Assembly (NCBI RefSeq): GCF_003206615.1
Contig: NZ_PZJW01000002.1
Coordinates: 212,018-276,017, forward strand
Reading direction: 5' to 3'
Source of the DNA: Salinicola acroporae
GTDB taxonomy: Bacteria > Pseudomonadota > Gammaproteobacteria > Pseudomonadales > Halomonadaceae
DNA: 64,000 nt
In this document: positions 40,117-51,373 of the stretch, one piece after another
How positions within the stretch are numbered: the first letter of the stretch is position 1
Layout: each line of letters starts with the position of its first letter
Program-made: the position numbers and the translations under genes
Notes under the pieces: model-generated
Database searches by the model: none
Told to the model about the DNA's origin: nothing
Seen by the model: the letters and a program-made list of their open reading frames with translations, nothing else

Positions 40117-41043
40117 ATGCTGATCTACACCCTCAAGCGCCTGCTGCAGGCGATTCCCACGCTGCTGATCGTGATCACGATCTCGTTCTTCCTGATGCGT
40201 GTGGCGCCCGGCGGCCCGTTCGACGGCGAGCGCCAGCTCCCGCCGGAGATCGAGGCCAACCTGATGGCCGCCTACCATCTCGACGAGCCGCTGCCGATGC
40301 AGTACCTGCGCTACATGGGCAACCTGCTTCAGGGCGATTTCGGACCGTCGTTCAAGTACAAGGACTTCTCGGTCACCGAGCTGATCATGCAGGGGTTCCC
40401 GGTCAGCCTTGAGATCGGCGGGCTGGCCATTCTACTCGCCCTGATCATCGGGTTGCCGCTGGGGATCGCGGCAGCGATCAAGCGCAACTCCACCGTGGAT
40501 TACCTGGTCATGGGTACCGCGCTGACCGGTATCGCCGTTCCCAACTTCGTGATCGCACCGATCTTCGCACTGGTGTTCGGCGTGCTGCTGGGCTGGCTGC
40601 CGGCCGGGGGCTGGAACGGTGGCGCCCTGCCCAACCTGGTCCTGCCGGTGGTGGCGCTGTCGATCCAGCAGATCGCCTATATCGCGCGGATGATGCGCGC
40701 CAGCATGATCGAGGTTCTGGGCAGCCACTTCATTCGCACTGCGCGGGCCAAGGGTCTCAACGAGGGCGAAGTGATCTGGCGCCACGCGATTCGCCCCGCC
40801 CTGCTGCCGGTGATGTCCTACCTCGGCCCGGCCATCGCCGGGATCATCACCGGTTCGGTGGTGATCGAGCAGATCTTCGGCATCCCGGGGATCGGCCGCT
40901 ACTTCGTCCAGGGCGCGCTCAACCGCGACTACACCCTGGTGATGGGCACCGTGGTCTTCTACGGCGTGCTGATCGTGCTGATGAACCTGATCGTCGACCT
41001 GCTCTACTCCGCACTCGACCCTCAAATTCGTTACGACGACTGA
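40117..41043 (+). CDS. oppB: oligopeptide ABC transporter permease OppB
   Basis: 308 residues with six membrane segments. It begins MLIYTLKRLLQAIPTLLIV, the standard OppB/DppB start, and contains the EAA loop RTARAKGLNEGEVIWRHAIRP (read in two halves) that contacts the ATPase, and a GSVVIEQIFGIPGIG segment. It forms the channel with OppC. Given four upstream receptors, this permease probably serves several of them. Confidence 0.96.
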   Translation: MLIYTLKRLLQAIPTLLIVITISFFLMRVAPGGPFDGERQLPPEIEANLMAAYHLDEPLPMQYLRYMGNLLQGDFGPSFKYKDFSVTELIMQGFPVSLEIGGLAILLALIIGLPLGIAAAIKRNSTVDYLVMGTALTGIAVPNFVIAPIFALVFGVLLGWLPAGGWNGGALPNLVLPVVALSIQQIAYIARMMRASMIEVLGSHFIRTARAKGLNEGEVIWRHAIRPALLPVMSYLGPAIAGIITGSVVIEQIFGIPGIGRYFVQGALNRDYTLVMGTVVFYGVLIVLMNLIVDLLYSALDPQIRYDD

Positions 41044-41119
41044 CTCATGAACAATGACCCACTCATGAAAAACGACCGAGCCTCAACGCCATTCATTCGT
41101 GCCACCGGGGAGGCCGCCA

Positions 41120-42079
41120 ATGACGTCTGATTCCAAGCCCTACAGCGGCGACCAGCGGGATGGCGCCCCGCTGCCCGCTGGCGGCCCCAACCCGCCACGA
41201 GCTCCGGAACCGGAAGCCGCCGCGGCTCCCGTGGGTGAAAGCCTGGCCAAGGATGCCTGGCGGCGCCTAACCCAGAACCGTGCCGCCATGGCCAGCCTGG
41301 GCCTGCTGATCGCCATCATCGTGGTCTGCGTCGCCGGTCCGTGGCTACTGCCCTGGGGGCTGGCCGAGGTCGACTGGAACGCCTTCGGCACCGGACCGAC
41401 GCTGGAAGGTGCCCACTATCTGGGCACCGATGCCAACGGCCGCGACCTGCTCACCCGGGTGCTCTATGGCGGCCGTGTCTCGCTCTCGGTCGCACTGGTC
41501 GCCTCCTTCGTCAGCCTGGTGATCGGCGTGCTCTACGGCGCCATCTCGGGCTATCTGGGCGGCCGCGTCGACAACCTCATGATGCGCTTCGTTGACATCA
41601 TGTACTCGCTGCCGTTCATGTTCCTGGTGATCCTGTTGATGGTGGTGTTCGGCCGCAACATCTTCCTGATCTACGCCGCCATTGGCGCGGTGGAGTGGCT
41701 CGACATGGCCCGCATCGTGCGCGGCCAGACCCTGGCGCTGAAGCGTCGCGAATTCATCGAGGCCGCCCATGCGCTGGGCGTGCGGGATACCAAGATCGTC
41801 ACCCGCCACCTGATTCCCAACGCCATTGGCCCGGTGATCATCTACGTCACCCTGACCGTGCCCAAGGTGATCCTGCTGGAGAGCTTCCTGTCGTTCCTGG
41901 GGCTCGGCGTGCAGGAGCCGCTGACCAGCTGGGGCGTGCTGATCTCCGAGGGCGTCGACATGATGGAGAGCGCCCCGTGGATGCTGCTGGTGCCGTCGTT
42001 CTTCCTCGCCGCCACGCTGTTCTGTCTCAACTTCCTGGGTGATGGGTTGAGAGACGCCCTTGACCCGCGCACACGCTGA
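41120..42079 (+). CDS. oppC: oligopeptide ABC transporter permease OppC
   Basis: 319 residues. A proline-rich cytoplasmic tail of about 40 residues precedes KDAWRRLTQNRAAMASLGLL, the DppC/OppC N-terminal signature; then six membrane segments, LGTDANGRDLLTRVLYGGRVS, and the EAA loop EAAHALGVRDTKIVTRHLIP. The start is ATG at 41120, with GGGGAGG 7 nt before it; a GTG at 41099 has no such site. Confidence 0.95.
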   Translation: MTSDSKPYSGDQRDGAPLPAGGPNPPRAPEPEAAAAPVGESLAKDAWRRLTQNRAAMASLGLLIAIIVVCVAGPWLLPWGLAEVDWNAFGTGPTLEGAHYLGTDANGRDLLTRVLYGGRVSLSVALVASFVSLVIGVLYGAISGYLGGRVDNLMMRFVDIMYSLPFMFLVILLMVVFGRNIFLIYAAIGAVEWLDMARIVRGQTLALKRREFIEAAHALGVRDTKIVTRHLIPNAIGPVIIYVTLTVPKVILLESFLSFLGLGVQEPLTSWGVLISEGVDMMESAPWMLLVPSFFLAATLFCLNFLGDGLRDALDPRTR

Positions 42080-42089
42080 GGATAACTCG

Positions 42090-43694
<1,605 letters not shown>

Positions 43695-43755
43695 GGTTAC
43701 CTCCCTGCGGACGAAGAAAGACGATCAACAACAACAATCGACTCAAGAGGGTATC

Positions 43756-45651
43756 GTGGTTTCCAGCAGATTCATCCCCAACAAGACAGTCTCGTCATTG
43801 ATCCTTGGCACACTCCTGACCAGCGCATCGATCATGGCTTCCACGGGCGCGTTGGCGCAGTCACAGCCGCCGTCCGCCGAAAATGGGGAGTGGGATCTCA
43901 CCGATCTCTTCGCCTCGCTCGACGACTGGCAGCATGCAATAAAGGAGGTGGATAGCCGTATCCAGACCCTCCATGACTATCAGACGACATTGACCGACAG
44001 CCCGGAGGCGCTGGCCAAGGCACTGGATGCCATTCGCTCGGTGGAAAAATCCGCCAACCGCGTCCAGACCTATGCGTCCCTCCAGGCCGACGAGGATCTA
44101 CGTGACGGCCAGGCGCAGGAGCGTCAGGGACAAGCCGAGCAACTGATGGCGCGGTTCGACTCAGCCATCGGCTATCTGCGTCCGACGCTGATCGCAATGG
44201 ACCGAAGCACCCTCTCGAGCTGGCTCTCCAACCCGCAACTTCAGGATCACCGCCGCTTTCTGGAAAACGTGATTCGTGAAGCGCCACACACGCTCTCCGA
44301 GCAGACCGAAACCGCACTGGCCGCCCTCGGCCCGGTAATGAGCCACGAGACGCCCTATTCGTTGCTGGCGAATTCCGATATCGAGTGGCCCACCATCGAG
44401 ATCGGCGGCAAGGGTGTGCGCCTCGACGCGGCGGGTTACGGCCAGTGGCGAGAATCCAAGGGTCGCGATGTGCGTCAGCGGGTGTTCGAGGCCTACTGGC
44501 CAGCCTGGCAACAGTACACCTCCACATTTGGCTCACTGCTCAATGCCCAGGTCCAGCAGCATGTCACCGAAGCAAAGCTGCGCCATTACGACAGCGCGAT
44601 GGCCGCCGCGGTGTCTCGCGATGACATTCCACCAGCGGTCTACCAGCAACTGATCGACTCGACCAACGCCCACCTGGACACGCTGCACCGCTATCTCAGA
44701 TTGCGCCAGCGCATTCTCGGCGTTGATCAGTTGCACTACTACGATATCTACCCGCCACTGGCCGAACTCGACAGAACATTCGATCTCGATGATGCACGCG
44801 AGTTGACCCGGGAAGCGACGACGCCGCTTGGCCCGCATTACGCCGAGCTAATCGGACAGGCCACCAACTCCGCCTGGACCAGCGCCTATCCGAGTCAAGG
44901 CAAACGCTCCGGCGCCTACATGAACGGCTCGGCCTACGACGTTCATCCCTACGTGCTGATGAACTTCAATGGCAGTTACGGCGATGTATCGACCTACGCT
45001 CACGAGTGGGGCCATGGTGTACATAGCATGCTGACCACGGAGAGCCAGCCGTATGCAACGTCGGACTACCCGATCTTCACCGCCGAAGTCGCGTCCACGA
45101 CCAACGAGCAGCTACTGGTCGATCGCATGATTCAGCAGGCCAAGACCCCACAGGAGAAGCTCTTCTACATCGGGCAGGCACTCGAAGCCATTCGCGGAAC
45201 CTACTTCCGTCAGGCCCAGTTTGCCGAGTTCGAACTGGCCATTCACCAGGCAGCCGAGAACGGTGAACAGCTATCCGGTGATCGCCTGACGAAAATGTAC
45301 GGTGAGATTCTGCGCAAGTACTACGGCGTCGACCAGGGTATTACCGACATCGACGAGGCGGACTACGCCGAGTGGGCTTACATCCCGCATTTCTACTACG
45401 ACTTCTACGTTTACCAATACGCCACCTCTATCACGGCGGCACAGGTGTTTGCCCAAGGTCTCGAGGAAAATCCCCAGACGTGGCGAGACAGATATCTCAA
45501 CGTGCTCTCCCAGGGCGGCGCGCAAAGCGGTTATCAGTTATTGAAGAACGCGGGATTGGACCTTGCAACGCCGGCACCCTACGACAAACTCGATGACACG
45601 ATGAACAAGCTAATCGATGAAGCCGAAGCCGCTCTCGACAAGGTCGGCTGA
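43756..45651 (+). CDS. exported M3 family oligoendopeptidase (PepF-like)
   Basis: 631 residues. A signal peptide (SLILGTLLTSASIMASTGALA, cleaved near AQSQPP) precedes an M3B peptidase: ENGEWDLTDLFASLDDW start, central HEWGHGVHSML with His416, Glu417 and His420 binding zinc, and a C-terminal YGVDQGITDIDEADYAEWAYIPHF region (read in parts). Unlike the usual cytoplasmic PepF it should act in the periplasm or outside, shortening peptides for the Opp receptors. GTG start at 43756 with AGAGGG upstream, 61 bp after the ATPase gene. A strong terminator follows at 45717. Confidence 0.92.
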   Translation: MVSSRFIPNKTVSSLILGTLLTSASIMASTGALAQSQPPSAENGEWDLTDLFASLDDWQHAIKEVDSRIQTLHDYQTTLTDSPEALAKALDAIRSVEKSANRVQTYASLQADEDLRDGQAQERQGQAEQLMARFDSAIGYLRPTLIAMDRSTLSSWLSNPQLQDHRRFLENVIREAPHTLSEQTETALAALGPVMSHETPYSLLANSDIEWPTIEIGGKGVRLDAAGYGQWRESKGRDVRQRVFEAYWPAWQQYTSTFGSLLNAQVQQHVTEAKLRHYDSAMAAAVSRDDIPPAVYQQLIDSTNAHLDTLHRYLRLRQRILGVDQLHYYDIYPPLAELDRTFDLDDARELTREATTPLGPHYAELIGQATNSAWTSAYPSQGKRSGAYMNGSAYDVHPYVLMNFNGSYGDVSTYAHEWGHGVHSMLTTESQPYATSDYPIFTAEVASTTNEQLLVDRMIQQAKTPQEKLFYIGQALEAIRGTYFRQAQFAEFELAIHQAAENGEQLSGDRLTKMYGEILRKYYGVDQGITDIDEADYAEWAYIPHFYYDFYVYQYATSITAAQVFAQGLEENPQTWRDRYLNVLSQGGAQSGYQLLKNAGLDLATPAPYDKLDDTMNKLIDEAEAALDKVG

Positions 45652-45716
45652 CGAGCGGGTAGAAGACGCTCGGATTGAGAGTTCCAGCCAGGATGATGAC
45701 ACCGCCGCTACGCATC

Positions 45717-45744
45717 AACGCCCTCATATCGAGGGCGTTTTTTT
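45717..45744 (+). terminator. Rho-independent terminator of the opp-pepF operon
   Basis: AACGCCCTC and GAGGGCGTT form a perfect 9-bp stem with a 5-nt loop followed by an unbroken run of seven T. Placed 65 bp after the PepF-like stop codon. Confidence 0.93.
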
Positions 45745-45791
45745 GCTTACATCCATCGAAGCTGGCAACCGTATCTACTTTAGATACCGGG

Positions 45792-45854
45792 TATAATGAC
45801 CATGATCGGCATGCGTTTTTTCTATCACATTATTCACGAAACGCATGTTTTTTT
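45792..45854 (+). ncRNA. candidate very short RNA: TATAAT box plus terminator
   Basis: A perfect -10 box TATAAT (45792-45797) is followed by CATGCGTTT (45810-45818) and its complement AAACGCATG (45839-45847), then seven T. A transcript starting about 7 nt after the -10 box would be only about 50 nt and consist largely of the hairpin. No good -35 element is seen at 17 bp, so this is tentative; it may equally be a second terminator. Confidence 0.3.
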
Positions 45855-46271
45855 GCAGTGCGAATCGCCAGAATTCGCACTTATCGAGTGCAAGAAAACA
45901 CACACAATCGGCCGGCAATAGCCCTGTTGGTAGAAAGCCGTAAAAACCTCTTCGACATCACTCGCCGCAGCATAACAGGTGTTAAGGAATCTACGACGCC
46001 GCCCCGCGGCTCTTCAACCAAGATGACTACTCTCCTTTGAGGTTTCCAACGTCATTTCGCCAATAAAACAATCGTTTACTTGAGCCAAAACTGAAACCAT
46101 CGGTTTTGTATAAAATATTCAGTGCCGCCGCCACCGCCCAGCGGCAATATTGCTTTCCACCTCAGCCATATTCGCACCGATTGGCACATATATTGCTGCA
46201 ACTTCCAACAAGGGATTGTGGCTCCTGTCGCGGAGTCACCAACAAGCAGTCACTAGAACAATCGAGACAAT

Positions 46272-47135
46272 ATGACCGCGATTGACAACGCGCTTCCCGC
46301 TGGGGAAGTGACGCCGAAACACAGACACTCGATATCTCGGCCTGAAGTCTTGGTCCTGATAGCGATCTCGGTGCTTATCCATGGATTGATCTGGTGGTCA
46401 TTGAATCGCCAACCCCTGGTTGCCGCTGAAGTGTTGCCGAATCAGGCATCCCAGGCATCGGAGGTGACCGTCTCATTGACCAGCGCGCCGCCACCCGAGC
46501 CGCCGCCGCCGCCGCCGCCGCCCGTTCAGGAGACGCCGCCCGTTCAGGAGACGCCGGTCGTGGATGACGTTGCCGTCACGCCCGCTGAAGAGGAAGTGGC
46601 ACCGGAGCCTGAGCCGGAACCGGAACCTCAGCCTGAGCCACAACCCGAGCCCGAACCGCAGCCTCAGCCCGAACCGCAACCCGAACCCGAGCCGGAACCG
46701 GAACCGGAACCTCAGCCAGAGCCGGAACCTCAGCCCGTGCCCGAGCCACCACCGAAACCCGCGCCCAAGCCAGCGCCCCAGAAGCCTGCATCGACACCGA
46801 GCCAGCCTTCTCCGCCGACTGAAAGCGCAAGCGCAGCGTCCAGCAATGAGGTCACACCTGCCGTATCCGGCATGCAGAGCCTGGGCAACCCGCCGCCACG
46901 CTATCCGTCACTCGCACTGCGCCGCGGCTACGAGGGCAACGTGCAATTGAAGATCCTGGTCATGCCCGATGGCACGGCGGGTCAGGTACAGGTCATTCAA
47001 TCCAGTGGTCATAGGGAACTGGACGAAGCCGCCGTCGAGACGGTTCGCGGCTGGACGTTCAAGCCAGCCAAACGGGGCGATACACCGATCAAGGGCTGGG
47101 CGCTGCAGACTATCGCGTTTCAGTTGCCCAATTGA
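46272..47135 (+). CDS. tonB: energy transducer TonB
   Basis: 287 residues. A membrane anchor ([19 protein letters not shown]) with the conserved SxxxH-type helix precedes a very long Pro-rich periplasmic spacer (about residues 75-195, mostly PE and PQ dipeptides), and a C-terminal TonB domain: [37 protein letters not shown]. It transfers proton-motive energy to outer-membrane receptors. Followed at once by exbB, exbD and a TonB-dependent receptor, making a self-contained system. Confidence 0.95.
   Translation: MTAIDNALPAGEVTPKHRHSISRPEVLVLIAISVLIHGLIWWSLNRQPLVAAEVLPNQASQASEVTVSLTSAPPPEPPPPPPPPVQETPPVQETPVVDDVAVTPAEEEVAPEPEPEPEPQPEPQPEPEPQPQPEPQPEPEPEPEPEPQPEPEPQPVPEPPPKPAPKPAPQKPASTPSQPSPPTESASAASSNEVTPAVSGMQSLGNPPPRYPSLALRRGYEGNVQLKILVMPDGTAGQVQVIQSSGHRELDEAAVETVRGWTFKPAKRGDTPIKGWALQTIAFQLPN
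46599..46762 (+). repeat. Pro-Glu/Pro-Gln dipeptide repeat within tonB
   Basis: About 160 bp of imperfect 6- and 12-bp repeats (GAGCCT, GAACCG, CAGCCC type units) encode alternating PE and PQ. Synonymous variation among units suggests long-term selection for the rigid spacer rather than recent slippage. Confidence 0.85.
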
Positions 47136-47176
47136 CGAACAACAACGATGCAACACTTTCAGCAAGGAAAAACACC

Positions 47177-47893
47177 ATGATGGAATCCAATGACATCACC
47201 GCCATGATCGTACCCGGCGTGCTCTGGACGCTGATCGTCTTCTCTATCGCGACCTGGGCGATTCTGCTGATCAAGGGCCTGCAGTTCGCTCGTAATCGGG
47301 TCGAAAACAAGCGTTTTCAGAAAGCTTTCTGGGAGGCCAAGAGCATGGAGGAGGGCGAGTCGATCAGCGAAAAACGTCCGGGTACCATGGCATCGATCGC
47401 CCGTGCAGGATTCGACGTCATCACCGGGCGCGACATTTCTCCCCGTAATCAGGACCTGGCCCAGAAGATCAACCGATCCGATCGCCTGGAACGCACGTTG
47501 AGACAACAGATCCAGCGCGAACGCCGCTCTCTGGAGGGCGGGCTGGCGATCCTCGCCAGTATCGGCAGCACCTCACCGTTCATCGGTCTGTTCGGTACGG
47601 TGTGGGGCATCATGGAAGCCCTGATCACCATCGGCGAAACCGGCGAGGCGGGGCTAGATACCGTGGCCGGCCCCATCGGCCATGCGCTGATCGCGACGGG
47701 GGTCGGTATCGCCGCCGCAGTGCCGGCAGTGCTCGTTTACAACTACTTCACACGCCGGCTGAAACTCAACGTATCGCTGATGGATGATTTCGCTCACGAC
47801 TTCTACAGCCTGGCCCAGCAGCACGCCTTTCAAAGCCACACGTCCAGGCCTGTCGCCCCCGAAATACCGTCGCCTTCCCCAGCAATGGGTTGA
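47177..47893 (+). CDS. exbB: biopolymer transport protein ExbB (MotA/TolQ/ExbB family)
   Basis: 238 residues, three membrane segments. VPGVLWTLIVFSIATWAILLIKG is the first; LASIGSTSPFIGLFGTVWGIM and the following AGPIGHALIATGVGIAAAVPAV are the conserved channel helices. It builds the proton channel with ExbD that energises TonB. ATG at 47177 with AAGGA 8 nt upstream; the longer reading that overlaps tonB is rejected. Confidence 0.95.
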   Translation: MMESNDITAMIVPGVLWTLIVFSIATWAILLIKGLQFARNRVENKRFQKAFWEAKSMEEGESISEKRPGTMASIARAGFDVITGRDISPRNQDLAQKINRSDRLERTLRQQIQRERRSLEGGLAILASIGSTSPFIGLFGTVWGIMEALITIGETGEAGLDTVAGPIGHALIATGVGIAAAVPAVLVYNYFTRRLKLNVSLMDDFAHDFYSLAQQHAFQSHTSRPVAPEIPSPSPAMG

Positions 47894-47944
47894 TCTCGAG
47901 TTATCGGTATCAGCCTCAATCCGTTCATGAAAAGGTAATGTGAA

Positions 47945-48346
47945 ATGGCTTTTTCCAGTCACGACGACGATGAAGTTCTCAGCGAGATGAATGTCACCCC
48001 ACTGGTCGATGTGATGCTCGTTCTACTGGTGGTTTTCATCGTCACCGCACCGCTCATGACCAATGCCGTACACGTCAACCTGCCCAAGACAGGGGCGGTC
48101 GCGCCCCCCGAGGCCAGGGAGCCAATGGTCGTGAGCGTCGATGCCGATGGCGCTTATTTCATTGGCAAAAAGGAGTACAGCTTCGAAGACCTGGAGCAGG
48201 CGCTCGTCCAGGCCCATGACGACAATCCCGATCAGGCTGTACAGCTACAGGCGGATGAAGGAGTGGAGTACGGCACCGTCGCCAAGGCCATGGCGGCGCT
48301 GGAGCGTTCTGGTATCCAGAAGGTTGCCGTTCTCACCCAGCAGTGA
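47945..48346 (+). CDS. exbD: biopolymer transport protein ExbD
   Basis: 133 residues. One N-terminal membrane helix (NVTPLVDVMLVLLVVFIVTAPLM in two parts) carries the conserved Asp of the LVDVMLVLL motif, the proton-carrying residue. The periplasmic domain is VNLPKTGAVAPPE to VEYGTVAKAMAALERSGI. It works with ExbB and TonB. 51 bp after exbB. Confidence 0.95.
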   Translation: MAFSSHDDDEVLSEMNVTPLVDVMLVLLVVFIVTAPLMTNAVHVNLPKTGAVAPPEAREPMVVSVDADGAYFIGKKEYSFEDLEQALVQAHDDNPDQAVQLQADEGVEYGTVAKAMAALERSGIQKVAVLTQQ

Positions 48347-48522
48347 TCTCCAAAGATTGCCTGGGATACACCGCCTCGCGACGCTCGGGACGCCTGCCTG
48401 GCGTGATTCGTTTCACTGAAAAGGGAGAATAGACACTCAACGACAACAATCGCGTAGAGCCCCCGAATAACAGCCATTGAACGTCGAATACCAACAACTG
48501 CTATTCAAGGAACACCCTGATA

Positions 48523-51345
48523 ATGACAACGCCAAAAATTTGGGATGCCAAGCATCCCAGGGAATCTCTTTGCTCAAAATCCGGCTGGCGACTCTCGATG
48601 ATGCGACCGGCCCTGTGGCAAAGGTCTTCACTACTGGTGTCGACCTGCCTGATTCTTGCCGCGGCGGCACCACTGGCCATGGCACAGAGCAGTGACGATG
48701 ACTATGTCGCCCCGCCGGCCGGTGCATCCGACGAGATTGCCGAGCCGGCAGCGGCAGCGCCTGCCGAAGCGGGACCCGCTGCGGCTGCCGCCCCTGCCGC
48801 GGCCGTCGCGGCGCCCGCAGCGGCACCGACTCAGGATCTCGGCCGGATGGAAGTGACCGGTTCGGCAATTGCCCGGACCGATGCCGAGACTGCCGTCCCG
48901 GTAACGATCATCGAGGCTGAAGAGATGCGGCAGCAGGGCATTACTTCAACCGCACAACTGCTTTCGCAAATTTCGGCCAACGACACGAGCTACGGGCCTG
49001 GGTTTGGTACAGGCACGGCCATTACCGGCGGAGCCAGTTTCGCCAACCTGCGCGGTATCGGCACGGACAAGACACTGGTGCTGCTGAACGGTCGCCGACT
49101 GGCCAACAACTCGCTGGACGGCAGTGCCGTCGACCTCAACTCGATTCCTTTCGGTGCCATCGAGCGCGTCGAGGTCCTGCGTGATGGCGCCTCGGCAATC
49201 TACGGAACCGATGCCATTGGCGGGGTCATCAACTTCATCACCAAGAAAAATCTTACTGGTGGAAATGTTGAACTCGGCTATGACGCGCCCACCCATAGTG
49301 GTGGTGGCGATAGCGGCGACATCAGCGCGACCTGGGGTAACGGCGATCTCGAGAAAGACGGTTTCAACATCATGGGATCGATGCGATACCGCAAGCAGGA
49401 TGACGTCGACTACACCGACCGTGGCAGTATCCGCCAGATCTATGATCCTGCGCGCGGTATCAACGGCACGTCCTCTTTCGCTTATCCTGGTAATTATTAT
49501 CAGGGCGGCGTGGCGGGCAACCCGCTTGCCGGAGAGGGGTGTGACGGAGAAGGATTGGTCGATACCGGCGGCGGCACCTGTACCTATGACTACGGTCGGT
49601 ACGGGCAAATCCAGCAGAAGACGGAGAACACCTCGCTTTACACTCGAGCCGCTGCCAAGCTGGCAGAGAACCACACGGCCTCCCTCTCCTACCTGTGGTC
49701 ACGAAATAAAAACACCTCACTGAGCGCGCCATCACCGACTTCCGGTGGTCCGGTCATTCAGCCCGGAACCCCATTCTATCCGAACGATCCCGCGCTCGAT
49801 CCAACCCAACCGATCGACGTACGGTGGCGTGGCATCCCCGCTGGCCCCCGTGTGACCGACAACACCATCGACGCCCAGCGTCTGGTACTGGATTTCACCG
49901 GCGATTTCTCCGGGTTCAACTACGATAGCGCCGTTTCCTGGAACCGCAGTGATACTGACCTGAACTATCGCAGCGGCTATCTCGACGACAATGACCTACA
50001 AGACGCTTTCAATAATGGACTGATCGATCCGTTCTCCACCGACCCGCTGACTGCTGCCGGCCGACAGGCCCTGGCGGATGCCGAGGCCAGTGGACTGGTA
50101 TGGACCGCCCAGAACGATGTCTACGCCTGGGACGGTAAACTCAGTCGTGAGATCGGCGACTGGTTCGGGGCCGGCTCCTCGGCCATCGCCGTCGGCGCCG
50201 ACTACCGCCACGAGCGACTGAAGCTCGAGACCGATCCCGACGTAGCCTCTCGTGCGACCAGTGGCGGACTCTCGCCAGATGCATCGATCAACGAGAGCCG
50301 TGACGTCAAAGGTATCTACACTGAACTGAACGTGCCCATCATCGACGGGCTCGAGGTCACGGCGGCAGTGCGCTATGACGATTACAGCGATGTGGGCGAT
50401 ACCACCAATCCCAAGATCTCCTTCCGCTGGCAACCCTTCCAGCAACTGCTGGTTCGAGGGGCCTATAGCGAAGGCTTTCGCGCACCGTCGCTCTACGAGC
50501 TCTATGATCCCGCCGCGCAAACGTTCTCGCCAGGCGGCCTCAATGATCCAAGACTTTGCCCCGGGGGCTCGCCCGCCAACGGCGGCGTCGCCAGTCGTGA
50601 CTGTAACACCCAGTTCCTGGAGGAGCAGGGTGGCAATGAGGACCTGAAACCGGAAGAGGCCAAGAACTGGACTCTCGGCTTCGTCTATCAGCCGTTTCAG
50701 AGCTTCTCGGCGGGTCTGGACTTCTGGTGGGTCGAGATCGAGAACGAGGTTGCCCTGCCGACTTCCGATTACGTTATCGCCAACGAGCCTGACACCATCA
50801 TTCGTAACGACGATGGGTCAATCGACTACATCCCGGTTCGCTATCAAAACCTTGGCACCACCAAGACCAACGGTGTCGACGTGTCGGCGAACTACCGACT
50901 GCCGACAAGCTACGGCTTCTTTACGGTGGGCTACACCGGCACCTACGTCGATCGCTATGACTTCCAGGAAACGCCAGATGGCGATTACGTCAGCCGCGTC
51001 GGACACTACCGCGCCGGCTACGGCACGATCTTTCGCTGGAAGCACAAGCTTTCCGTCAACTGGAACAAGGGCCACTGGGGGGCCGGTGTAATCAACCACT
51101 ACATGACGGGTTATGACGACTACGATACCTCCACTAACAGTGAAGTCGGTTCCTACACGACTTGGGACGCACTGGGTTCGTATGCTTTCACCGCCGGCCC
51201 GACAGTTACCGTTGGTGTGCGTAACCTGTTCGACCGCGACCCGCCGTTCTCCAACCAGCCGGAAGTTGGCCAGCTCGGCTACGATGCCCGCTATGCCGAC
51301 GCGCTGGGTCGTACCGTCTACGCCCGTTTCAATTACGCTTTCTGA
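48523..51345 (+). CDS. TonB-dependent outer membrane receptor
   Basis: 940 residues. After a long N-region and signal peptide (LLVSTCLILAAAAPLAMA, before QSSDDD) comes an Ala/Pro-rich spacer of about 55 residues, then the plug (MEVTGSAIARTDAETAVPVT, LLNGRRLANNS, IERVEVLRDGASAIYGTDAIGGVINF) and a 22-strand beta barrel ending in aromatic Phe (YARFNYAF). The class is that of receptors with large ligands such as peptides or glycans rather than a recognisable siderophore receptor. An ATG ATG pair at 48598 gives a more canonical signal peptide. Directly after tonB-exbB-exbD and before an M13 peptidase. Confidence 0.93.
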   Translation: MTTPKIWDAKHPRESLCSKSGWRLSMMRPALWQRSSLLVSTCLILAAAAPLAMAQSSDDDYVAPPAGASDEIAEPAAAAPAEAGPAAAAAPAAAVAAPAAAPTQDLGRMEVTGSAIARTDAETAVPVTIIEAEEMRQQGITSTAQLLSQISANDTSYGPGFGTGTAITGGASFANLRGIGTDKTLVLLNGRRLANNSLDGSAVDLNSIPFGAIERVEVLRDGASAIYGTDAIGGVINFITKKNLTGGNVELGYDAPTHSGGGDSGDISATWGNGDLEKDGFNIMGSMRYRKQDDVDYTDRGSIRQIYDPARGINGTSSFAYPGNYYQGGVAGNPLAGEGCDGEGLVDTGGGTCTYDYGRYGQIQQKTENTSLYTRAAAKLAENHTASLSYLWSRNKNTSLSAPSPTSGGPVIQPGTPFYPNDPALDPTQPIDVRWRGIPAGPRVTDNTIDAQRLVLDFTGDFSGFNYDSAVSWNRSDTDLNYRSGYLDDNDLQDAFNNGLIDPFSTDPLTAAGRQALADAEASGLVWTAQNDVYAWDGKLSREIGDWFGAGSSAIAVGADYRHERLKLETDPDVASRATSGGLSPDASINESRDVKGIYTELNVPIIDGLEVTAAVRYDDYSDVGDTTNPKISFRWQPFQQLLVRGAYSEGFRAPSLYELYDPAAQTFSPGGLNDPRLCPGGSPANGGVASRDCNTQFLEEQGGNEDLKPEEAKNWTLGFVYQPFQSFSAGLDFWWVEIENEVALPTSDYVIANEPDTIIRNDDGSIDYIPVRYQNLGTTKTNGVDVSANYRLPTSYGFFTVGYTGTYVDRYDFQETPDGDYVSRVGHYRAGYGTIFRWKHKLSVNWNKGHWGAGVINHYMTGYDDYDTSTNSEVGSYTTWDALGSYAFTAGPTVTVGVRNLFDRDPPFSNQPEVGQLGYDARYADALGRTVYARFNYAF

Positions 51346-51373
51346 CGGGCAACGCGTTCCTTAACGATCGATT

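Larger units (their letters stand above)
45652..46271. other. AT-rich intergenic region upstream of tonB
   Basis: About 620 bp without a convincing protein gene. It holds the Opp operon terminator (45717-45744), a TATAAT box with a nearby hairpin and T run (45792-45854), another hairpin GTGCGAAT/ATTCGCAC (45858-45880), and an AT-rich stretch with GTATAAAATATTC near 46107 likely belonging to the tonB promoter. I looked for a Fur box and saw none that I could defend. A 121-codon open frame here lacks a ribosome binding site and has shadow-like composition. Confidence 0.7.

Noticed and set aside
45675-46040. 121-codon open frame between the M3 peptidase and tonB
   Set aside because: No ribosome binding site, crosses a strong terminator, and composition is unlike the neighbours.
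46041-46271. Fur box upstream of tonB
   Set aside because: Only general AT-richness and GTATAAAATATTC; no convincing 19-bp Fur inverted repeat could be aligned.
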